The notes: generated by a model not told the origin, from the letters alone. Shown: positions 1 through 12,979, counted from the first letter of the stretch. The stretch: DNA of 64,000 nt from Zhengitettix transpicula (GCA_037074705.1 CM073594.1:18924307-18988306), one strand, 5' to 3'. A program made the numbers and translations.

Positions 1-1734
1 ACTGAGTTGAGATTAAATGCTATCATGTAGTAAGTTCAGTTGATGGATTGGTGCTTTCTCGTCGCAGTCTTTGACGAATGATATACATTTTATTAAGAAA
101 AATAAATACTTTTTACTGTAGACTGCATGAACCAAGAAAAAATGTCAAGACATTTGGACCAGAAAATAATTCTCTTCCATAGGTGCTCATGTGTGTAGTT
201 TAGAAGGCAAAGATGAATTAAATTGTCGGTCGAGTTTTTACCGCATGCACAGTATTTGGGAAATTTGACGCCATAGGTATTTTTTTTCTTTCATATCCTG
301 AAAAATGGCTCGCCGTAAAACAAAATAATCACGGCGAAAGAGATTCAAGACATCCTTAAAACTTAACTTTTGATCGGGTTAAAAAAGTTGGAGAAAATGT
401 AGCTGTAGAGTATCGAGCAGAAACCTAAAATACTGTATTTCTATTGTATTTTAAGTACTTTTACATCTTAACTTACCCATCCTGGGTAATCTTGTTGCCT
501 ACATGTCTTCTTCCATCACAGCATATCTAAATTTAAATAAAGTATGCTAGCAGTAATTTCTCTGTTAACTGAAACTTCATATTTTTTTGTCAGTTTTAAG
601 CTGTATTTATCTCCTGCAGCTGTTGGTTTGTTTAACTGGTTTCTTCAAAACATCCTATTACAATAAGGCACCGCAATTGTTCGCTTTCCTTGCATTTACA
701 TTCGCGGAATTATTATTTTTTTTAATTTCCCTTATTCCTTACTCAGCTTATGACTTGTCGTAGTGACGATAAACAACATTCTTGGGTTAGGGCGATCCTA
801 ATAACAGCCTAATTACGTCCACTTGGTGCTCGTTGAGGTTGTAGACGAGGCGTACTCAGTATTGATGGATGAATCCACGCCAGTATCTAAAATATTGGAC
901 CGCTTTCTGACTGTCTGTAAGAAGGCATGTTCACCGAAATTTGTCGAGTTGCAGTTAGGTCCTAACTGCTTTGTATTTAAGAACAAGTGTTAACAATGAA
1001 TTGGAAATAATAAATCAACGATTTTCCCGTAAGAAAAATGGAAGCAGTCGCTCTCCCCCCCCAAGTGCAGTGGTGCAGTGTTTATGAGCAGCGAGACAAA
1101 TGAATCAATTAGAGAATGAAGGGTCTCGGGGGCCGACGAGTGATTAAAACGCTCTCAGAAACAGCGGACGTCTTTGATGATAACCAGTCTCCTCCCCACC
1201 AAGCTCTACTGGATCAACTCCACGTATGGGAAGCTCAACCCCCACCCGAGTGTTCAAACAGCTTCAGATTCTGTGGTACACGTGAAAGAACAGCGCTGTT
1301 TGGGGGGGGGGAGGAGATTTATGTCATGGTCGGAGCAGTAAAGAAGAATACATCGGAGACACACACAACGGTTTTCTCCCAGAAGATATAAATAAATTCT
1401 CGTACTTCGACTGACTTTGATACGTTCAAGAGTACACTGAAAATAATACATAAAAAATGTTGGGTACAACAATTGAGAAATAGGACACCAAACGTTCTAA
1501 ATGCACGGATGTACTGTTTAGCAACCATGAACAAGGGGTGGTGCTAACCAGATAACAATGAGAACTGGAAAACATTACATTTTGAACTTACGATTTTAAA
1601 GAAAACCTCCAAGAAGGTAAAGTATATAAATGATTAGTTTTCTTTTCTTTTTTTGGTTCTGTTAGATTTATACTAAGAAAATATTCCTTCTGCCGAAGTT
1701 TTTATGAGCAGAATTTCAACCCCCTTCGGCATGA
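1..1734. other. AT-rich stretch without a recognised gene
   Basis: No exon, RNA gene or recognisable transposon protein is visible. The sequence is AT-rich, with short homopolymer runs such as the C run near 1056 and the G run near 1304. The short open frames near 1116-1391 and 1254-1534 overlap on both strands and resemble nothing I know, so they are treated as chance. Bases 1710-1735 carry a small piece with the 'ttcggcatg' motif also seen in the repeats at 2868-3500 and 25926-26552. Confidence 0.6.
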
Positions 1735-2507
1735 AAATATTGAACTCTGATTGGTCAGAGAAACAGACGGGAAGACAGATAGTCGAGAATATTCCAAATA
1801 AATTTAATTGCCATTGAGGGGTTGAATGAGGATTATTAATACACATTGGGCAGAAATATAAAGTGAAAATAAATATATAAATAAGAATTATTCACTGAGG
1901 TGCAGCGACTTGTCGTAAACTCAAGTGTTACGTGAATGGTCAGAAACAACGAAGTCGACATTCGTCCAATGACACTCAATGGGCGGATTTGAAGGTCAAG
2001 TCCGGATTGGCGCTAAAAAAATATATTGAAGTCTGATTGGTCAGAGAATCTTTTGATAGTCGAGAATCTTCCAAATACATTTTCTGCGCCATTGAAGGGT
2101 TGAATGAGGATTATTAATACACATGTGACAGAAATGTAAAGGGAAAATAAATATATAAATAATAATCGTTCACTGAGATGCAGCGACATGTTCCCCGTAG
2201 TTGTAGTTAACTCAAGTGTTACGTGAATGGTCAAAAACAATGAAGGCGACAATTGTCCAATGACCATCATGAGAAATTAATGGGCGGATTTGAAGGTCAA
2301 GTCCGGATTGGCCTTAAAAATAAATGCGGCCCGGAACGTAAACAGTCACCATTCGTCATCTAAAGGGGGTGGAGTAATGTTTGAATATCGAACTCTGATT
2401 GGTCCGAGAAACGGAAGGGACGACGTAATAGTCGAGAATCTTCTAAATACATTGTCAGCGCAATTGAAGTGTAGATTAAAGTTTATTAATACACATTGCC
2501 AGTTTCT
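1735..2507. repeat. Tandem repeat, about 2.4 copies of a roughly 290-360 bp unit
   Basis: Three successive blocks begin with nearly the same text around 'ctctgattggtcagagaa' at about 1745, 2031 and 2393. Each continues with 'agtcgagaat' and '(g)attattaatacacat'. The first two also share 'tcaagtgttacgtgaatggt' and 'gaaggtcaagtccggattgg'. The second copy has extra GC-richer sequence at its end (about 2325-2377), and the third stops near 2507. No protein is encoded. The motif GATTGG (an inverted CCAAT) recurs in each unit, which may be chance. It looks like a young local tandem duplication or a small satellite. Confidence 0.8.
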
Positions 2508-2867
2508 TTCCCGGCTTATACAATTATAAATCATTAAATAATATTTTTTAATTATATTAATAATATCGTAAAATAAAGAATTGAGTTTTTATCCTGGTTG
2601 GCTGAATCAAAATGAAACAGAAGGAGTATGTACAGGGTGAATCTGGAACTGGAACTGGAACTGAAAAGGGAATCATCTCAATGCGAATTTTTTAAATATT
2701 TTTTAATTGATATCGTTTAATCTAGGCTGTTATATTAATTTATTTACTTTTATATAATAATATTATTTTTTCGACTCTAATTGCTGTAGTAAATATTGTA
2801 CACGATGATGACGGGAAACACAGGCGAACACGCTCTCATCTTCTTCTTATAAATAAAACAATGTGTT

Positions 2868-3500
2868 TGTGTGTGTGTGTGTACGTTCCGCATACATATC
2901 TACACCCGTCGAGCAAATTTCGTACACGTTTTCCATGTGACCAGTAAGCAAACACTGTCAGTCGGGGTGAGGCACGACTACCACCTCCGGAGCGGGGGTG
3001 GGAATATTGAAGCATGCTAAAACGGCCGATATATGCGTTGATAAATATTTTAAGGGTTAATTAGATTGATAATATTTCTGCCTATGTTGTTTCTTTGTTT
3101 TCAACCCCATTGCGGCATTAGGGGAGGGGGGACCACGCTTAGGGGTTCGGGTAGTGGAGGAGGGGCGTTACATAAAAATATTGCAAAAACAGCCGAGATT
3201 CGAGATTAATTCGGATTTCTGGGTGTGTCTGAGATTAATTATGACATTAAATTTTTTTTCAACCCTCAATAGCCGGGGTGGACGGAGATATAATTTTTTG
3301 AACGTGTTTAAACGGCCGATATATTCGTTTAAAGAAACTTTTTGGGGTCAATGAGTTCAACCCCTTTCGGCATGGAAAGTGAGCATATTTGAGGGATACG
3401 GGTTGAGGTGCTGTACGTAAAAATAACGCATAAGTAACCGACATAAAGAGTCAAAACGTATAGTTGACAACCCGGGCAACGCCGGCAACCCAGCAAGTAT
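2868..3500 (+). repeat. Interspersed repeat, family D, copy 1
   Basis: Bases 2868-3500 share many blocks with 25926-26552: a 'gtacgttcc' start, 'gagcaaatttcgtacacgt', 'cagtcggggtgag', 'aacggccgatat', 'caaccccttt(c)ggcatgg', and a GC-rich end with 'cccgggcaacgcc'. A (GT)n run sits at its start. No open frame of useful length is present. The family encodes nothing visible and is probably a non-autonomous mobile element. The GC-rich end box is a type common in insect repeats, but I cannot assign a superfamily. Confidence 0.7.
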
Positions 3501-4668
3501 AATATGAATGAGTGAAGTTGAACAGCTTTACAAAATTTTTATATATATCTATTTAAAAGTAGCGTCGAAGTCTTATTAATTTTTTTAAACATTTTTAATA
3601 CTGGTTTTGTTTGCCATCTTGTGATATTTTTAGTTTTGTCTATGCCATTTCTCGATTCGTTTTTGTTTCCATCATTTGGATCATCAAGATTTTTCTAAAA
3701 TGTTGACTAAAGCATAGTTTTTAATTCACTTAGATAGTAATTGTAGAGTAATTTAACTTCCACGTGTAAAAATAAAATTCAACTTTTTATTTATCTTGTA
3801 TCATGTTATTTAATACCAGACTTTAGAAAAATATTTCTATTATTCGGATAAAAAATATAGAACATACAGCGAAGAGTTAATCCCGGGAATGAATGAAGCT
3901 AATAGATTTAAGAAATTTATACACTTAATGTCATTATTTCAAACATATTTAAACGTCTGTAATATTGTAGGTTATCAAGGTGTGAACCGAGGACTCTTCT
4001 GCTACAGTAAACGTCCGTTGATTCATTTAGCTGTCGGAGAAGTGCTTTTCTGTTAGCTGATTGTCTGGCAATGTCTGTTCTGTTTCTCCAGACCGTGGTC
4101 GCCTTATTTTGTGTACTGTTCTTCGTCTTGAAGAATCTCCCTCGCCAGACACTTGTGGTGCGATAAGTTCTGACCCCTTGCAGTGGTTTAAAGCGTGAGA
4201 GAACGTCCCGACCTCCGATGACATTTCCATTCTTCCCATAAGCGGATGGGAACGAGCCACGTTTGTCCGAAGCAGACGTGACAATTTCATCTGACATCTT
4301 GAGAATGTTTATGACCCAGTGGAATAAAGTTGCGAGCCGACACCATTACTGGAAAGTGCTAGCGCAACGGTGCAACTGCAAATGGAAGGAGGATCTGTCG
4401 TAGGTTCCGCGATTATTCGCCGTTTTGCCATAATTATAATGATCCTTTCACACGACCTTCCAGCCACGTTCTAATGTTCCACCATTATTTTATTCGCGTG
4501 CATGGATGTGATGTCAGTGCATCTTCGCTGTGATTTCCCCTTCTGGAGGCAGCGTGGTTGCCAGATGCTTCCCGCTCGTAATTTCTCTATTCGAAATGTC
4601 ATCTTAGAAACCGTCCTTTCTCATTCATAAACTATTAACGTTTCTCTACGACCTCATAACTTTTTTTA
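3501..4668. other. Intergenic; GC-richer patch with no recognised product
   Basis: The first half is AT-rich. Bases 3960-4600 are visibly richer in GC. They contain an open frame of 126 codons on the - strand (4297-3917) whose predicted protein I do not recognise and which shows no domain. No splice-bounded exon with homology was found. I see no other feature. Confidence 0.5.
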
Positions 4669-4811
4669 CATACCACACAACGCTTCTGGGATCCTTGTGC
4701 CTTTCGTCAGGTGCTAAGAAGAGCCTAGAGAAACACAACTGTACTGATCTAGGCTCTTCTTAGCACTTGACTAAAGGAACAAGGATCCGAGAAACGTTGT
4801 TTGGTATTTAT
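4669..4811. mobile_element. Palindromic MITE, family B, copy 1 (short form)
   Basis: The left arm runs through 'accacacaacgcttctggg', 'atccttgtgcctttcgtcag' and 'gtgctaagaagagcctag'. The right arm repeats this in reverse complement ('ctaggctcttcttagcact', 'aacaaggatccgagaaacg', 'ttgtttggtatttat'), so the whole piece folds on itself. Copies of the same family lie at 16144, 21274, 24004, 29641, 34042 and 40687. There is no coding capacity, so this is a non-autonomous foldback element. Confidence 0.85.
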
Positions 4812-4855
4812 GTGACCTTTTCATTATTTTCTATCATACGTAAATTATTTTCATA

Positions 4856-6243
4856 ATTTTTTTAGATAAATAAAATTTTTTTGAAGGGGATCCGTGACGA
4901 TTTATTGGAACCTGCAACGTTAACTTTAAAGAGTTCAACGTGTATCCCTTTGGTGCATAAGATACAGCTCGTTCTTCACATGTGCATACGTGAATCAACT
5001 CTCATGACAGGATACCGAATGTAATTACAGCTTAAGATACACAAATGGGCAAGTAATTTATATAAACGAAATATTGGTGTTTTTGTGACAATGAACATAA
5101 TTCAGGCACAGAAAGGTTCCTCTTATAACAAGCCACAGCCTAAGCAGTAACTTTTTCATAAACATAATGAAATGTAGAAATGCAAATAAATTAAACCTAG
5201 GACAAAAAACACCCATAAAAAAACTCAAACGAAAGCTTCCACAATACTTACACAAATAATTGTCAACCTGTGTAACCCAGTGTAATAAGCCAGAGGTGAG
5301 AAAATATACTTCACATAAGCCTCTCTCAAAATATTCTCAGCCATATTACATCATAGCAGTGAATTGCATTTTACTTGCAGACGCTGCTAAATGAAGTTAA
5401 AAATAAAATAATAATAAAAAATAATCCAGAAAACAGATATGATAAAAAAATATTTTTGTAGTGTAATTCGGAAAACGAAATTCCCGATTTAAATAGTTCG
5501 ACAAACATAACAAACCGTGCTAGACATTGTGAATTTATCTGCACATGAATAAATGTAACTACTAGTCTATTACTTCAATCTTTATTAATTAAAAAAAACG
5601 ATCATTCGCGCAGTGTTAGAAGGACAAACGAACCGACGTTAATAGAACCATAATGGAGTGGAGTGGAGTAGTTTACCTGCGAATGTACAAAACTAGTCTA
5701 ATTGAATTGAAAATAAAAATAATTAATTATAAGCGATGAAAAAAAGACAAGACTACCATTTGTCACGTGGGACACGTGCACTGTGATGAAACATTTAAAA
5801 GATAAGTTGAATCAAAAAGGTCCTATGATGTATAGAGAAAACACATCTATACGAATATAAATGTGGTATCGGTGACAGCACTATGAAAATTTGGTTGATA
5901 TAAAGTAGAACAAACTCTCTGGCGAACTGTTAATTTATCTTCATTGGCATTAAAATACCAAATGTATGTGGTTGAGGGAGGGGTGGGGGAGTCGTGTATA
6001 TAAATTACTTACTCTTTTGTGTCTCTTAAGCTGTAATTACAATTTGGATTCCATTCCATATCCTGTCATGCGAGTTGCCTCACGTGTGCACATGTGAAGG
6101 ACGGGATACATCTTATGGACCCAAGGGATACACGTTTTGAAATTGTTAAACTTAACGAACGTTGCCGGTTCCTAGAAAAACCACATAGATAGAAAATGTC
6201 ACGGATCCTTTTCAAAGAATTTTTTTTTGTAGATACATAAAAT
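4856..6243. mobile_element. 1.4-kb element with about 200-bp terminal inverted repeats
   Basis: The block at 4856-5045 ('ggggatccgtgacg', 'gcaacgttaa', 'acgtgtatccctttggtgc', 'ataagataca', 'cttcacatgtgcatacgtga', 'catgacaggata', 'gtaattacagcttaagata') recurs in reverse complement at 6017-6243. Matching pieces on the right are 'cttaagctgtaattac', 'tatcctgtcatg', 'cacgtgtgcacatgtgaag', 'gatacatcttatgga', 'aagggatacacgt' and 'gtcacggatcc'. The inside (about 5050-6015) is AT-rich with no transposase-like frame. This is a long-TIR, non-autonomous DNA transposon or foldback element. The arms have drifted, so it is old. Confidence 0.75.
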
Positions 6244-9042
6244 AACAACGGTCAATTTTTATTGAATTAAATATAAGTGCTTATCGTTTATAATATATGT
6301 AAATTACAGTTACTCATTAATTATGGGAATATAGTAACGGCTTTGAAGTTTGAGGACTCACGCATTCCTTGTTTTGAGGAGTTGTGTGGCACGCTTCTGC
6401 CCCCGTTGTGGTGGTCGGTGTCGGCGTGTTGTGTGTCTGAGATTTGTGGCCCCTGCGCTGACTCATTATGGCGCCTGACTGTCGCAGTCTTCTTCACTTC
6501 CGCTCCTTACGAACATGTGTATCAAATCTGAGAGGACACCGCGTCGCGTTGCAATATTCAGCTACGCCAATTCCATTGCGGGAAAAGGGGTGAACTTGCA
6601 ATTAAAATAAAAATATATCTGCCCGCGGTATTTTAGTTCGCCGTTTACTCCTGATCTTCGTCCGTCAGTTCTTTGGTTGAAAATTTGTCCATGATGAAGA
6701 AGTTCAACAATTTATTTGTCGTTAACAAATGGAACGAACACGTTATTGATTGGGAGAAGTGAACATTTCATCAAAGTGTATGGAATACAAGGGATCGTGG
6801 TGTCGTCTTCTGCTAATAAAATAAGTTCAACCACCAGGCTGTCGACAGTCATATATTTAAATCGTAGGGTTCAATTGCATTACAATGCTCTTTTAATCAG
6901 CATCACACTGGACTCGCACCTGCGAATGTCTGTCTGTAGTTCCTGATGGCCGTCGCACCAGTCGCATGACTGTTGCCAGTTACAGCTGAAGATTGCCTCC
7001 CAGAGTTGTCTTTTTTGCTGTTGTTTAGCTTCCACCTGCGGTGCTGGAGGGGCTATTACCGATCCCTTCCCTTTCCACCGTGAGGGTTCGATCTGGTGAA
7101 AGGTTTGCACCATCAGACGGCGGCGGTCCCTCCGGGGTCAACGTCCTCGTTCGGTAAGAAAAAAATATTCGGCCTTGAGTTCTAATCACAAGCACCGACC
7201 AGCCATTCAAAATCAGGTTATATAAAGTTTTCTCATTTGGCGAAGGACCGCGGGGGTTTCCCCCGGTGACGGCGGACAAAGGCTCCTGGGAGGGAACCCA
7301 TTCACATTCACGATTCGTCGCGGAGAACACGCGAGGTTGCCGTAGTAAATCATCCAAGAGCTCTCGTTCCTCGACCACAGCTCATCAGCGTTGCATCTCA
7401 TGAACACTTTCCACTATCGAGCAGTAGGCCGAAGCAGGATGCGGTTTCCTCGTCTCTCAGATAAAATAAGACAAGACAATAACACGTATGTTGATCATCT
7501 GAGGATAGTAAATTTGTTCATCTTTAGAGCTAGAGGAAGAACTGTGAACATCGGCGTGTGTCCGTACGCTGAACTAGTGAGTTGTCTATGGCTTCGAATC
7601 TGAAAGGAATAAACGGTGTGCGCTGGTGGATTGTAGGGTTCGTGGTTAGTGCGAGGTCTTGAGTTGAAAAAGTCAGTGGTGAGGGCAAAAAGCAATTTCT
7701 ACGGAGTTGTGACAGTGGGCAGATTGGACGTGAAGTTATTAGAGAAAGTTGAGAATAACGCACGTTAAGGACCAGTCACCGCGAGGAATGAGCTAGCAAA
7801 TTTCTGGAACAAGATCATCACAGATAATGAAGCACCCGTCTAGACTGGTCGCCATACGAAAGGGGTGAATTCCAAGAGTAATTCCTCACGAACCTTGGGC
7901 ACAATCTCTGCTGTATAGCCCAAATCTCCTGTCTCGTATTTTTTAATTATCCCAATTAATATAACAAAGTCAATCATTTCAGATGTTTCTGTTCAACTGT
8001 TTAAATATAATCTTAATTATTTATCTTTCTTCCTGAATTTATTTGACATCAGATTCGAAGACAGGTGATGTGCAAGTGCCAAGGTTGAATCATGAGTTTT
8101 TCCGTCCCGGGCTCCTCATCAGACATTGTTCTCCCGAAGTGATTTCTTTTTTCGAGTCGGTTATTTTCATTGTTCTTCAGAAAGGTAAGACTGTCGTGAC
8201 AACCGGCTGTCGCATGTCTGTGGTATCCTGGAAGGAAGGAAACAAGCGCAGGAAACCTCCCATTATCTGTTATTAGGAAGACTCGTCTTCGCCTGGACTC
8301 TGTACCAGATGGCGATCCAAAGCGGCGAGCGATATTTAAGGCCTAATCTTCACGTCTGTCTGGCTGATGTTTTATCTCTATACAGCCTCCCGGAACTAGT
8401 CTTAAAGTTTCATCCAGCAGAAATTTTTATTGCAATAGTTTTTCAGGCTTGGAACTTATTATCTGAGAGCCAGGAGTCTTTCCCTACTATTCTTATTAGC
8501 TCATTTTTCATCTTAATATTTTCGTCAATATTTTCTAATTTATGTTTTCCGTTCAGAATAGTCTCGAAGAGTTTTTAATTTCCTTCAGAAAACCTACATT
8601 ATCACTGGCCCTCAAGATCGTAAATTGTGTTTCATAGTTATATTAATCTGACTTCGGTTAGAACGAACATTGCAGACAGAGCGTGCCCTACAAGTTCTAC
8701 GCAATTTGGGTTATATTTATAGTAGATTTCGCAATATATGGAAATTATTTGCCCTATTATACATGTGCTGAAGTGGAAGTTGAGGGCGAAAAGCTGTGTT
8801 ATTTCAAAGTTTTTTTGTTAATAAATTATTTAACAATGTTGGTGCAATTCTAATTGCGTTTTCTCCATCCATCAAACGTTTTTCTTACTTTAAAGACTCG
8901 AATGCTGCTCTCATCCAGCTGGTCAAACATCACGTCTACCGCCATCACAACAGAAATAGTATTCGTGACAAGTGTTACTAACCGCTAATTTAGTTCTCGC
9001 AGTCTCTCTATACCGATCAAAATTGTTTTCTGTGTTTGAGAA
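6244..9042. other. Gene-free stretch with several GC-richer patches
   Basis: Patches near 6360-6540, 7000-7450 and 8050-8330 are richer in GC than their surroundings. Short open frames overlap there on both strands, none with a domain I recognise. A good acceptor-like 'ttcattgttcttcag' ends near 8179 and precedes an open stretch, but no partner donor or homology was found. I see no RNA gene. Confidence 0.5.
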
Positions 9043-9324
9043 TAATGCTGCGTCCCCACAGCAAACTCCTCTCCCGCTATCGGAAGGGCGTGGGACAAGT
9101 ACCCAATGCACGACCTACCTGATGCAGGTTTTTCTAGGGTTTTCCCTGCATTTCTTTAGGCGAATGCCGGGTAGGATCCTTAAACTATAGCCCGGGGCCC
9201 CTAGTTAACCCTTGGCAACCTTCCTCTACCCTTCCGCATCCCGCCTTTCAAATCCCTTCCTATGTTATTAAAGGGGAGTTGCCCAACGTGGATTACCCTC
9301 ATGTAGCCTGTTACCTAAAAAAAA
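9043..9324 (+). mobile_element. Poly(A)-tailed retroposon, family A, copy 1 (5'-truncated)
   Basis: It starts inside the family consensus at 'aatgctgcgtccccacagc' and runs through 'ggaagggcgtgggacaagta', 'ttctagggttttccctgca', 'cccggggcccctagttaacc' and 'aaaggggagttgcccaacgt' to 'catgtagcctgtta', ending in an A run. All copies in the window share this 3' end with an A tail but begin at different points, which is the pattern of target-primed retroposition. No reverse transcriptase is encoded. Confidence 0.85.
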
Positions 9325-9587
9325 TTTTTCAAACCAATTTCCTCACCAATTAAATGGAAATAAAGTATTTGATAGGTAATAAGGCAATAAAAAAGTTATG
9401 CAACTGCATATATTTTATAACTTACGTAAACGTACAAATGAGATGAGTTAGGCGTTCTGCGTCAACTCCAGTGCATTTCTCTGACGTCCACTCAAGTGTT
9501 CCTTGTTTTGCTGTAACTCGTATATTATGTTCTCTCTGTGAGCAACATGGAACTGCTTCCCTTCCTCCCTTTCCTCCCCTGATCACT

Positions 9588-9696
9588 AACCTTCCTCTAC
9601 CCTTCTGCATCACCCTTTCAAATCCCTTCCTATGCTATTAAAGGGGAGTTGCCACCATGTGGATTACACTCATGTAGCCTGCTGCCCTAAAAAAAA
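9588..9696 (+). mobile_element. Family A retroposon, short 3' fragment
   Basis: Only the last roughly 100 bases of family A are present, from 'ccttcctctacccttctgca' to 'catgtagcctgctgccct' plus a long A run. It is a severely 5'-truncated copy in the same orientation as the one 260 bp upstream. Confidence 0.85.
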
Positions 9697-12114
9697 ATAT
9701 TTTTTTTCAAAAAAAGTGTACGGTTGTCGTTGGGGTCACAAGTCCCGAAGGATGATGGCAAGTTCGGAAAGCAGAGAATCGAGTAGTCAAGTTATGAAGG
9801 GAACTATTTAAGCAGAAGGAAGGAAATACAGGAAACGTACAGTTGTTTCGCAAAATTTAAAAGTAACTAAGATGAACAAAATGCGATGGAGAAACGTTGT
9901 AGAAAAATGGGGTGTTGTAGGGATTCATATAATATTTAAAATTTCAATTATTTCCAATCATTTTACGTTAAGTATGAAGCATTTATGGACATATCGGCAT
10001 TTTATTTTAATAATATAACAATTTAAGTTTATAAAATACTCAGTAAAAATGTAAATAAATCATAATTACCAAAGTAATTCTAATTTTTTTTTATCAGTGA
10101 TGTGGCTGCTTTTATGTTCCATTTCATCTTAATAGTTACTGCATCTCATTAGTTGTTTAAAATTTAGGCTTCGCTTTGGAGACACGCTCCCGTCTTTAAA
10201 CCACATACAGGAATATTGAAGCGTTATTTAATTTAGGAAACAGTTCTAAGGTCGATGTTGTAAGTAGATCGATTGTTGCCTTTGATGGTGTCGCACGAGT
10301 CCAGGACAGCGTCAGGGCAAAGTAATTGGACACGGGAGTAATAATATTCTGCGTCAATATTGCGATGGAAATTTAATTTTTCGCCGTGGTTAATTGGTGG
10401 GTGACTGTCGCGCAGTTTTTAACCTGTACCTCATTACATCCTCGCGTCCTGCAACTACAATCAACGGCGGCAAAAGTTTTCCAACTAAATTTTCAGACGT
10501 GACGGTCGCAGTTCGCTGGTTGTTTTCATGAAAAGGATGTAAATTGTAACGTTTCCTTGGTTCGTTTTCAATAATGAACGTCAAAATACCGACATAAGTT
10601 GCTTTAGGGTCAGCCTAAATTGGGATTTTTCGATGTATGATAGAGATAAATTTAAGACCGGTGTCGGTTCGCGTACAAAGTTTCATAATAAACATGATAG
10701 AGAAGGACAAAGGCCATGATCTGATTTCGTAATGAAACTGTATCCCTCTTCCCTTCATAAACAGGGACTGTGAGCATTTTTTTTTTATTATTTGCCAGAA
10801 ACGTGTGATAAATGTCACTTCTTCCTACATCCAACGTTCCGAATTTTTTTTAGGTTACATACTGTAGCAGCTTTCTGAACCTCTACATTATTTTCTATAC
10901 AAGAGAATACTAGTAGTAAATGCACTGTTAAACTGCGTTCTCAATCTTTAATTTTTACGCACATCTAATCTTCAGTAAGACACTTCAAATCTTTACAGCC
11001 TTTTCAGTATTTTCACTGTTTGGGTTCATTACTTATACTTATATAATTATTGTCATGGGAACGTAATCGAACTCCAGAAAAAAAAATTGAGTAGTTGCCA
11101 GTGCAAACTTAAATAATTTTTTTTTTTGGAAAACAATTATTAAAATATAACAATCCTTCGTAGATGGTTATCTGGTTAATTTTACGTTTAGTGTAAGCCA
11201 GAATACAACCCCCATTGGTCATTAGTCTACAATTATACTCAATTTATTGGTAAACATACTTCAGTGTTGCACAAGATTTGCATCACTCTCGTTAATTTGA
11301 TCTACAGTTTTACATAATGTTACTCTACTTAAAGAGAGAGAAAAAAGCAAGGTTGAAGAATCTATAACCTTGCCTTTCTTCATCGTAATTTATAGTTAAT
11401 TTTTATATGCTTCGACACGCCGGAATTGAAGAATCGGAAAGGAACATATTTTACAGTTTAATGTTGACTTCCTTAAGAACTTTGCATTACTTATCGCGTT
11501 TGTGTGTGTGTGTGTGCATGATTGAAGCGAAACTAGAAATAACATTTAAGCACTGAAGCGTACTTGTATACACATTCCAAGAATTCAGAATGTCATATCA
11601 CTTGACCTTTGAGTTGAAAAATCGTTACCGTCGTAACCAAAAAAAATAATTCTTAAGTATCGGTCTTCGTCACTTCTTGGTCATTTATTTGACTGAAAAA
11701 ATTTAGGCCGCACATTTTAGACACCAACCACACTTTAAACTAAGATATTTACCAACTTTTAGATGAAGGCGACAAGTCCAGATTAGTTTCCATTCAGCGT
11801 AGTAAAATCTGTCTTACTGGAAAAACCGACACTGATCTATTAAGTCATATTTACGACAGTTGAATGTGCAATCTTCAAACCCTTTTAATACTATTTATCT
11901 TCTTATTTCTCATCTTTGTTATATAATCTTTGACTATTCACTAATACCTTTGTGCGGTTATATTTTTAATTTTGAAACTCGTCCACATGTTGACAGAAAC
12001 ATATTTCAAATTAAATAAATTTAATTGATTATTTCTTTGATTGTTTGTTATCGGCCTTGTTAATACTTGTTGTAGCTATTATTTACATTAATGTGGTATA
12101 AATCACGGTGAACA
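9697..12114. other. AT-rich intergenic stretch, nothing recognised
   Basis: No exon, RNA gene or family member of the repeats above was found. Short open frames occur at 10390-10834 on the - strand but look random. A short (GT)n run lies near 11500-11515. Confidence 0.6.
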
Positions 12115-12383
12115 ATACTGTATTTGGTTAAAATACCCCATTGGAAATTTGTGACCAATGGGAATTAACAGGCTGTTGTTATAAAAGTCTAGGTCCTTTT
12201 TTTGGTCTATATAGAACATAATTATACGGCCGGGGTATGTTTCGTCATAGACAGCAGCCATTTTATTGGAATCATGTACAGGATGTGAATGATCAGTTTC
12301 CATTAAGGGTTATTTTCCAACACTTGTGATTAATTAATTATTTTTTAATATATTAGCTCTACATAGGTACACTGAATAATTAA
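12115..12383 (+). repeat. Interspersed repeat F, copy 1 with 75-bp insertion
   Basis: The sequence 'actgtatttggttaaaatac' to 'tacactgaataattaa' is repeated at 13586-13798. Copy 1 carries an extra block at about 12275-12348 ('tgtacaggatgtgaatgatc', 'cattaagggttattttcc', 'cttgtgattaattaatta') that copy 2 lacks. That same block stands alone at 12795-12869, so it behaves as a separate small module. There is no coding capacity. Confidence 0.75.
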
Positions 12384-12794
12384 TTTAACAAATATTATAC
12401 ACAGGAAGTAAAAAAAATCCGCAATCAGACACGGATTCATCGAGTTATATATAATATAGTTAGGACAAAGTATTTGTTGTCATTTGAAATATTTACGAAT
12501 CAATGATCAAAATTATAATCATGAAAACAACTCATCAATAATCTGTATAACAGTTTCACTTCACATAGATAAATATTCACACGTGTTTAGAAATATAATT
12601 ATAAGTTTTTCTTTGCAATTTAATAACTTTGTTAAATTTTATAAATACCTGAGACTGTTTCACATCTTAAATAAAATATGTTGTGTTGTAAATTAAATAG
12701 TTTCCTTCACGTGTTGTCTATTTAAGCCATCGGCCATGCACACATAATATGTATGCTGCGGTAGAATAGAAAACAACTAATTAGGGATGTAGTA

Positions 12795-12869
12795 TGTACA
12801 GGATGTGACTGATCAGTTTCCATTAAGGGTTATTTTCCAACACTTGTGATTAATTAATTATTTTTTTAA
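12795..12869 (+). repeat. 75-bp dispersed module, second copy
   Basis: A nearly identical copy of the 12275-12348 block ('tgtacaggatgtgactgatc' to 'gattaattaattatt') is found here without the rest of repeat F. Only a few bases differ, so the copies are recent. Confidence 0.8.
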
Positions 12870-12979
12870 TTTAGAATGAAAGCATTGTATCGATACGCGT
12901 TTGATTTCACACGCAAAGTCGCGAATTGTGTGTTTGTGTTATTATTTAATTCGGTTGGCATTGCGTTTGTGAGTGTAAG

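Noticed and set aside
3917..4297. 126-codon frame on the - strand
   Set aside because: It lies in a GC-richer patch, which makes stops rarer. No family was recognised and no supporting signals were found.
7025..7378. 117-codon frame on the - strand
   Set aside because: It is in a GC-richer patch with overlapping frames on both strands. Nothing was recognised.
8100..8125. Second hammerhead-like CTGATGAG on the - strand
   Set aside because: The following bases do not form a stem II that closes before a CGAAA strand.
8160..8276. Acceptor-like site followed by an open stretch with VVSWKEGNK, slightly like the epimerase N-terminal 'VVSWR' motif
   Set aside because: The similarity is limited to a few residues, no donor with the required phase 2 follows, and the next residues do not fit the family.
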